Assembly: GCA_036521415.1 (NCBI GenBank)
Contig: DATDHU010000066.1
Span: 1-64,000, forward strand
DNA from: DASXMT01 sp036521415
GTDB lineage: Bacteria > Actinomycetota > Acidimicrobiia > Acidimicrobiales > RAAP-2
Direction: 5' to 3'
DNA: 64,000 nt
Under the pieces are notes generated by a model. It was given only the letters and a program-made list of their open reading frames with translations, had not been told where the DNA came from and made no database searches. A program made the translations under genes and the position numbers. Positions 61,121-64,000 of this stretch are shown here, in pieces; within the stretch, counting starts at the first letter, position 1, and every line of letters begins with the position of its first letter.

Positions 61121-62749
61121 TCAACCCCGTTGGAGGACGGTGAGCCGGGTGACGGTCGGCAACGACACCCCGGCATGGATGAAGTCGATGGAGCCGCCGA
61201 GTCGGGGCGTGACATAGGCGACCGTGGTGGCCGTCAATTGGAGCTCGAGCGAAGCGCCCGCCTTTGCCGTGTAGCCGATGGTCTCCAGCGGGATCACCAG
61301 GGAGTGCGTCTTGCCGTCCAACATGACCTGAACGGGCGTGATCTGGTTGTTGACCACGATCCCGGTGGCGGGGTCGACGAGCTGGGCGAACACCCGGGTG
61401 GGCCTGTCGCCCGATGTCGCCCTGCCGGCATAGGTGAGGGTGAGCTTCGGCGCGCCGACGATGACGGCGGCACGGCTGATGGGAACGGTGACGTTCACCG
61501 CGTTGGTTGCCGGAGCCGGCGTGACGCCATAAGCCACGGCATCGACTGCGTTGGCTGCAACCGAGTTGGCGGGGAGCGCGGGCGGCCCGGACCCTCCCGA
61601 GGCGGTCAGCGCCAACGACCCGGAGCCGGTCCCTCCTATTGGGGCACCCGCCGGTAGGGGGTAGTGGGGGGCCTCGTAGGACGTGCCGTGCTGATCGACG
61701 AAGGCAAAGCCGCTGAGCACGCCGACCGAGGCGTCCCTAGCCACGTAGTGCTGCATCCACGCCAGCGAGAGGGAGCCGGCATCGAGGGCGGAGCCCGGGT
61801 CGGTCAGGCAGACCCCATGGCCGCCGCAGAACCAGGCCATCGAGACCGTCGTCCCTTGTTTCTTGAGTGCCTCGTAATTGGCCACGCCCTCATCGAGAGT
61901 GAAGAGATCGTCGACCGTACCCTGCACGATCAGGGTCGGGACGGTCACCGTGGCCAGGTACTGGGCCGGTCCGCGCCGGTCGAAGAACGAAGCGGCCTTG
62001 GCATCGATCATCCCCGAGCTGTTCAGTTCCTGGTCCGCGGTCGTGATCTCCGGATCGAGCCGGGCCGTCGAGGCGACACTCGCCAAGATGTTGCTCCAAC
62101 CCGCCTTGGGGGTCTGGTTCTTGTCCAGGCTGGTGCCGAGCGAGTTCCAGGCGATGGTCGGGGCAATGGCGTCGATGCGACAGTCCCGCGAGGCTGCGAC
62201 GAACTGGATCCCGCCCCCGTAGGACTCACCCACCATGCCCACCCGAGGCACACCGGAGCGATCGAGCTCGACGCCGCGCTGTTGGCTCAACCAGTTGATC
62301 ATGGCCGACACGTCCTTGGCCTCGTAGTTCGGACTATCGACCTCGGCGTTGCCGGCCGACTTCCCGAATCCACGGGGGTCCCATGTGAGGACGTTGAAAC
62401 CGCTCTGCGAGAGTTGCCCGATGCTCAGGGCGCCCTGGATGCCGGCCTGCGACGTATCGGTGTCACCCGACTGACCCCAACCGGGGCCCATGAGCACGGT
62501 GGGACGGTCCTGACCACCGGCCGACGAGTCGGGAAACCAGTGGATCCGGATCTTCGAGCCGTCGAACGACGTCAGGTCGAAGTCGGACGGGATGCCGCTC
62601 ACCGGCGTCGCCGAGGTCGATCTCCAATTGGGCGGCGGGTGGCAGGAGGCCGAGGTGGTTGCCGAGGGGGTCTGAGCCCCCGAGGCCCCGGAGGAGGACC
62701 AGGCGCCGAAAGCGGCGGCGGCCACGGTGACACTGAGGAGGGCCCTCAC
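61121..62749 (-). CDS. Secreted S15/CocE-type alpha/beta hydrolase
   Basis: A 542-residue secreted hydrolase. A signal peptide (ALLSVTVAAAAFGAWSSSGASGAQ) precedes an alpha/beta hydrolase domain of the X-Pro dipeptidyl-peptidase (S15)/CocE type: WDPRGFGKSAG, nucleophile elbow GESYGG, late Asp in VQGTVDDLFTL and His in CGGHGVCL. The C-terminal beta-rich domain (LTLTYAGRATSGDRPTRVFAQLVDPATG) is also typical. Substrates may be peptides, esters or acyl compounds. The GTG at 62749 gives the clearest signal peptide; the ORF extends to 62923 in non-coding style. Confidence 0.82.
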   Translation of the reverse strand: MRALLSVTVAAAAFGAWSSSGASGAQTPSATTSASCHPPPNWRSTSATPVSGIPSDFDLTSFDGSKIRIHWFPDSSAGGQDRPTVLMGPGWGQSGDTDTSQAGIQGALSIGQLSQSGFNVLTWDPRGFGKSAGNAEVDSPNYEAKDVSAMINWLSQQRGVELDRSGVPRVGMVGESYGGGIQFVAASRDCRIDAIAPTIAWNSLGTSLDKNQTPKAGWSNILASVASTARLDPEITTADQELNSSGMIDAKAASFFDRRGPAQYLATVTVPTLIVQGTVDDLFTLDEGVANYEALKKQGTTVSMAWFCGGHGVCLTDPGSALDAGSLSLAWMQHYVARDASVGVLSGFAFVDQHGTSYEAPHYPLPAGAPIGGTGSGSLALTASGGSGPPALPANSVAANAVDAVAYGVTPAPATNAVNVTVPISRAAVIVGAPKLTLTYAGRATSGDRPTRVFAQLVDPATGIVVNNQITPVQVMLDGKTHSLVIPLETIGYTAKAGASLELQLTATTVAYVTPRLGGSIDFIHAGVSLPTVTRLTVLQRG

Positions 62750-62796
62750 TGCGAATCGAAGCGGTGCCCCGCAACGCCCGGCGTCGGAGATCGTCC

Positions 62797-63060
62797 CTAC
62801 CCCTCGGGGATGGCGTCCCACCATTGGCACCACCACTCGGACCCGACCAGGATGCGCAGCTTCTGGTGCCAGCAGTACGAGAGCTCCTTGTACGGCTCGA
62901 GATAGTACCGACAGTTTTCGCACTTCTCGTCGCCCGAGGGCTGGGCCCGGAGCACCGCGTTGTCTGCGAGGTGCCGGAGCTCGATCGATAGCTTCTCATC
63001 GATTTCCTTGGGTTCTGGCTCTGGAATGACGTAGTCGGACACGTGAGCAAGGTACCGCAT
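62797..63060 (-). CDS. Small HiPIP-like 4Fe-4S protein
   Basis: An 87-residue protein with C47, C50, C63 and C78 (CENCRYYL, YCWHQ, WWCQWW), spaced CX2C-X12-C-X14-C. This spacing and the Trp-rich end around the last Cys resemble the high-potential iron-sulfur protein fold and the small HiPIP-like subunits of some glycyl-radical enzymes. No signal peptide is seen. It may carry a 4Fe-4S cluster; zinc is an alternative. ATG 63060 is chosen; GTG 63042 would also keep all cysteines. It lies 47 bases before the S15-type gene on the same strand. Confidence 0.65.
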   Translation of the reverse strand: MRYLAHVSDYVIPEPEPKEIDEKLSIELRHLADNAVLRAQPSGDEKCENCRYYLEPYKELSYCWHQKLRILVGSEWWCQWWDAIPEG

Positions 63061-63344
63061 CCCGTGGCGGAACCGGATTCTGTGGTGTCTCCAAGGGTGG
63101 CGGTGTGATTGCGCCCGTGCGCCGCGCCGGAAGGCAGACGGCACGGGGTTAGGGTGAGGAGGTCAACTTCGGTCCGGTTCGGCCCGCAACCACTCGCGGG
63201 TCGCCGCTCTTTCGGCTGACGGGCTCAACGATCGACCGGCACGTGCAGCAGTGGTCGGGGTCCAGACCATGAATGCTGAGGTCGACCCGCATGGGTCGCC
63301 CTTTGCGGCACGTTCGCCTGCTGGCACCGACCGAGAGAGAGCCC

Positions 63345-64000
63345 ATGCCCACCGAGTCCCTGGTTCGTCCTGTTGCGTCGTCGAACCGCGAAGACTTCGC
63401 CGAGCTCGCCCGCCGGGTTCGCGATCACGGTCTGCTCGGGCGCCGCCGGGGGTACTACGCCGTCAAGATCGCGGCCACGCTCGGAGGATTGGCCCTCCTC
63501 GTCGCCGGCGCATTCCTCGTCGGGGACAGCTGGTGGAACCTGGGCATCGCTGTGGGCCTGGCCTTCGTTCTCGTCCAGCTGGGATTCATCGGGCACGACG
63601 CCGGGCACCGCCAGATCTGTGCCAGCCGACGGGACAACGACCTGATCGGACTGATCCACGCCAACCTGCTCACCGGGTTCAGCTTCGGCTGGTGGCTGAC
63701 CAAGCACAACCGTCACCATGCTCACACCAACCGCCCGGACAAGGACCCGGACCTTGCCCCCGGCGCGCTGGTCTACACACAGGACCAGGTCCGACGGCGG
63801 GGTCGCTTCGGCCGGTCGTTCGCCCGGACCCAGGCGCTCTTGCTGCTGCCACTCATGTTTCTCGAGGCCCTGAACCTGCACGTGGCCAGCATCCTGTCGC
63901 TCGCCCGCCGCCGGGACCGGGCCGCGCTGCTCGAGGCCGGACTGCTGGCCCTCCACGGAGGCATCTTCTTCGTCGCGCCGTTCCTGATCCTTTCCCCCGT
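63345..64000 (+). CDS. Fatty acid desaturase, N-terminal part
   Basis: The gene runs off the right edge; 218 residues are visible. Two of the three His boxes are present: HDAGH near residue 88 and HNRHHAH near 126, which bind the di-iron centre. Hydrophobic segments flank them (LGGLALLVAGAFLVG; LGIAVGLAFVLVQLGFIG; LLEAGLLALHGGIFFVAPFLIL). It should introduce a double bond in acyl chains in the membrane. The ATG at 63345 has GAGAGAG upstream. The third His box lies beyond the window. Confidence 0.9.
   Translation, partial: MPTESLVRPVASSNREDFAELARRVRDHGLLGRRRGYYAVKIAATLGGLALLVAGAFLVGDSWWNLGIAVGLAFVLVQLGFIGHDAGHRQICASRRDNDLIGLIHANLLTGFSFGWWLTKHNRHHAHTNRPDKDPDLAPGALVYTQDQVRRRGRFGRSFARTQALLLLPLMFLEALNLHVASILSLARRRDRAALLEAGLLALHGGIFFVAPFLILSP

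Overview
The window looks like chromosomal DNA of a high-GC actinobacterium. The evidence is the uniformly GC-rich sequence, frequent GTG and TTG starts, many 4-bp start/stop overlaps, a complete Mce lipid-import locus with two YrbE permeases, three F420-type flavin enzymes (two luciferase-like, one DDN-like) and an actinobacterial-style encapsulin. There is no mycolate gene set, and the mix of acyl-CoA, amidohydrolase, SnoaL-like and branched-chain amino-acid transport genes is reminiscent of Acidimicrobiia-like environmental lineages; that placement is inference. No rRNA, tRNA, CRISPR array, phage or transposon was recognised. The window cuts a thioesterase-like gene at its left edge and a fatty acid desaturase at its right edge.

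Layout. 1-3.0 kb: accessory metabolic genes (thioesterase end, SnoaL-like protein, small acidic PEAD-repeat protein, SDR, DUF169). 3.0-6.4 kb: an NfuA-like Fe-S carrier divergent from an ATP-grasp enzyme plus a B12-binding radical SAM protein whose tail carries a Cys-Cys-Ser-Glu-Pro motif, a probable uncharacterised modification system. 6.4-7.8 kb: TetR regulator divergent from a DUF1214 gene, with two copies of a half-symmetric operator-like motif between them. 7.8-12.5 kb: LysM/SLT cell-wall protein, then an overlapping SDR / QueA-like / SufR-like operon, then a UPF0104-type membrane protein. 12.6-16.2 kb: aminoglycoside-phosphotransferase-like protein, a CrtC/AttH-like protein and a ClC channel.

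16.3-28.9 kb is the centrepiece: a minus-strand Mce operon (yrbE-A, yrbE-B, mceA to mceF, then an Mce-associated protein) divergent from a plus-strand ECF sigma factor with a membrane anchor and Pro/Ala/Thr-rich tail, followed by the MlaF/MceG-type ATPase. A perfect 16-bp inverted repeat lies between the two transcription units. Together they encode all classes of protein needed for an Mce importer, plus a candidate membrane-tethered regulator.

28.9-40.5 kb holds housekeeping and catabolic genes: an NRDE/TANGO2-family protein, coaA, SnoaL-like proteins, a zinc alcohol dehydrogenase, a glyoxalase-fold protein, LLM and DDN-type F420 enzymes, an aldehyde dehydrogenase, an alpha/beta hydrolase, a DUF427-thioesterase fusion, an AhpD-like protein and a DinB-like protein. 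40.5-45.3 kb is a branched-chain amino-acid-type ABC importer condensed into three genes (LivGF fusion, LivHM fusion, LivK). 45.4-48.6 kb: TauD-like dioxygenase, quinone-reductase-like enzyme, pirin. 48.7-50.5 kb: an encapsulin nanocompartment with its ferritin-like cargo, plus a small acidic repeat protein and a DksA-like protein without zinc ligands. 50.6-56.2 kb: aldo/keto reductase, SDR, ettA, and a cyclic-nucleotide-domain/thioredoxin-reductase-like protein coupled to a UBP zinc finger. 56.3-64 kb: amidohydrolase, LLM enzyme, an operon of bicupin + molybdopterin oxidoreductase + flavin reductase, a secreted S15/CocE-type hydrolase, a HiPIP-like small protein and the desaturase.
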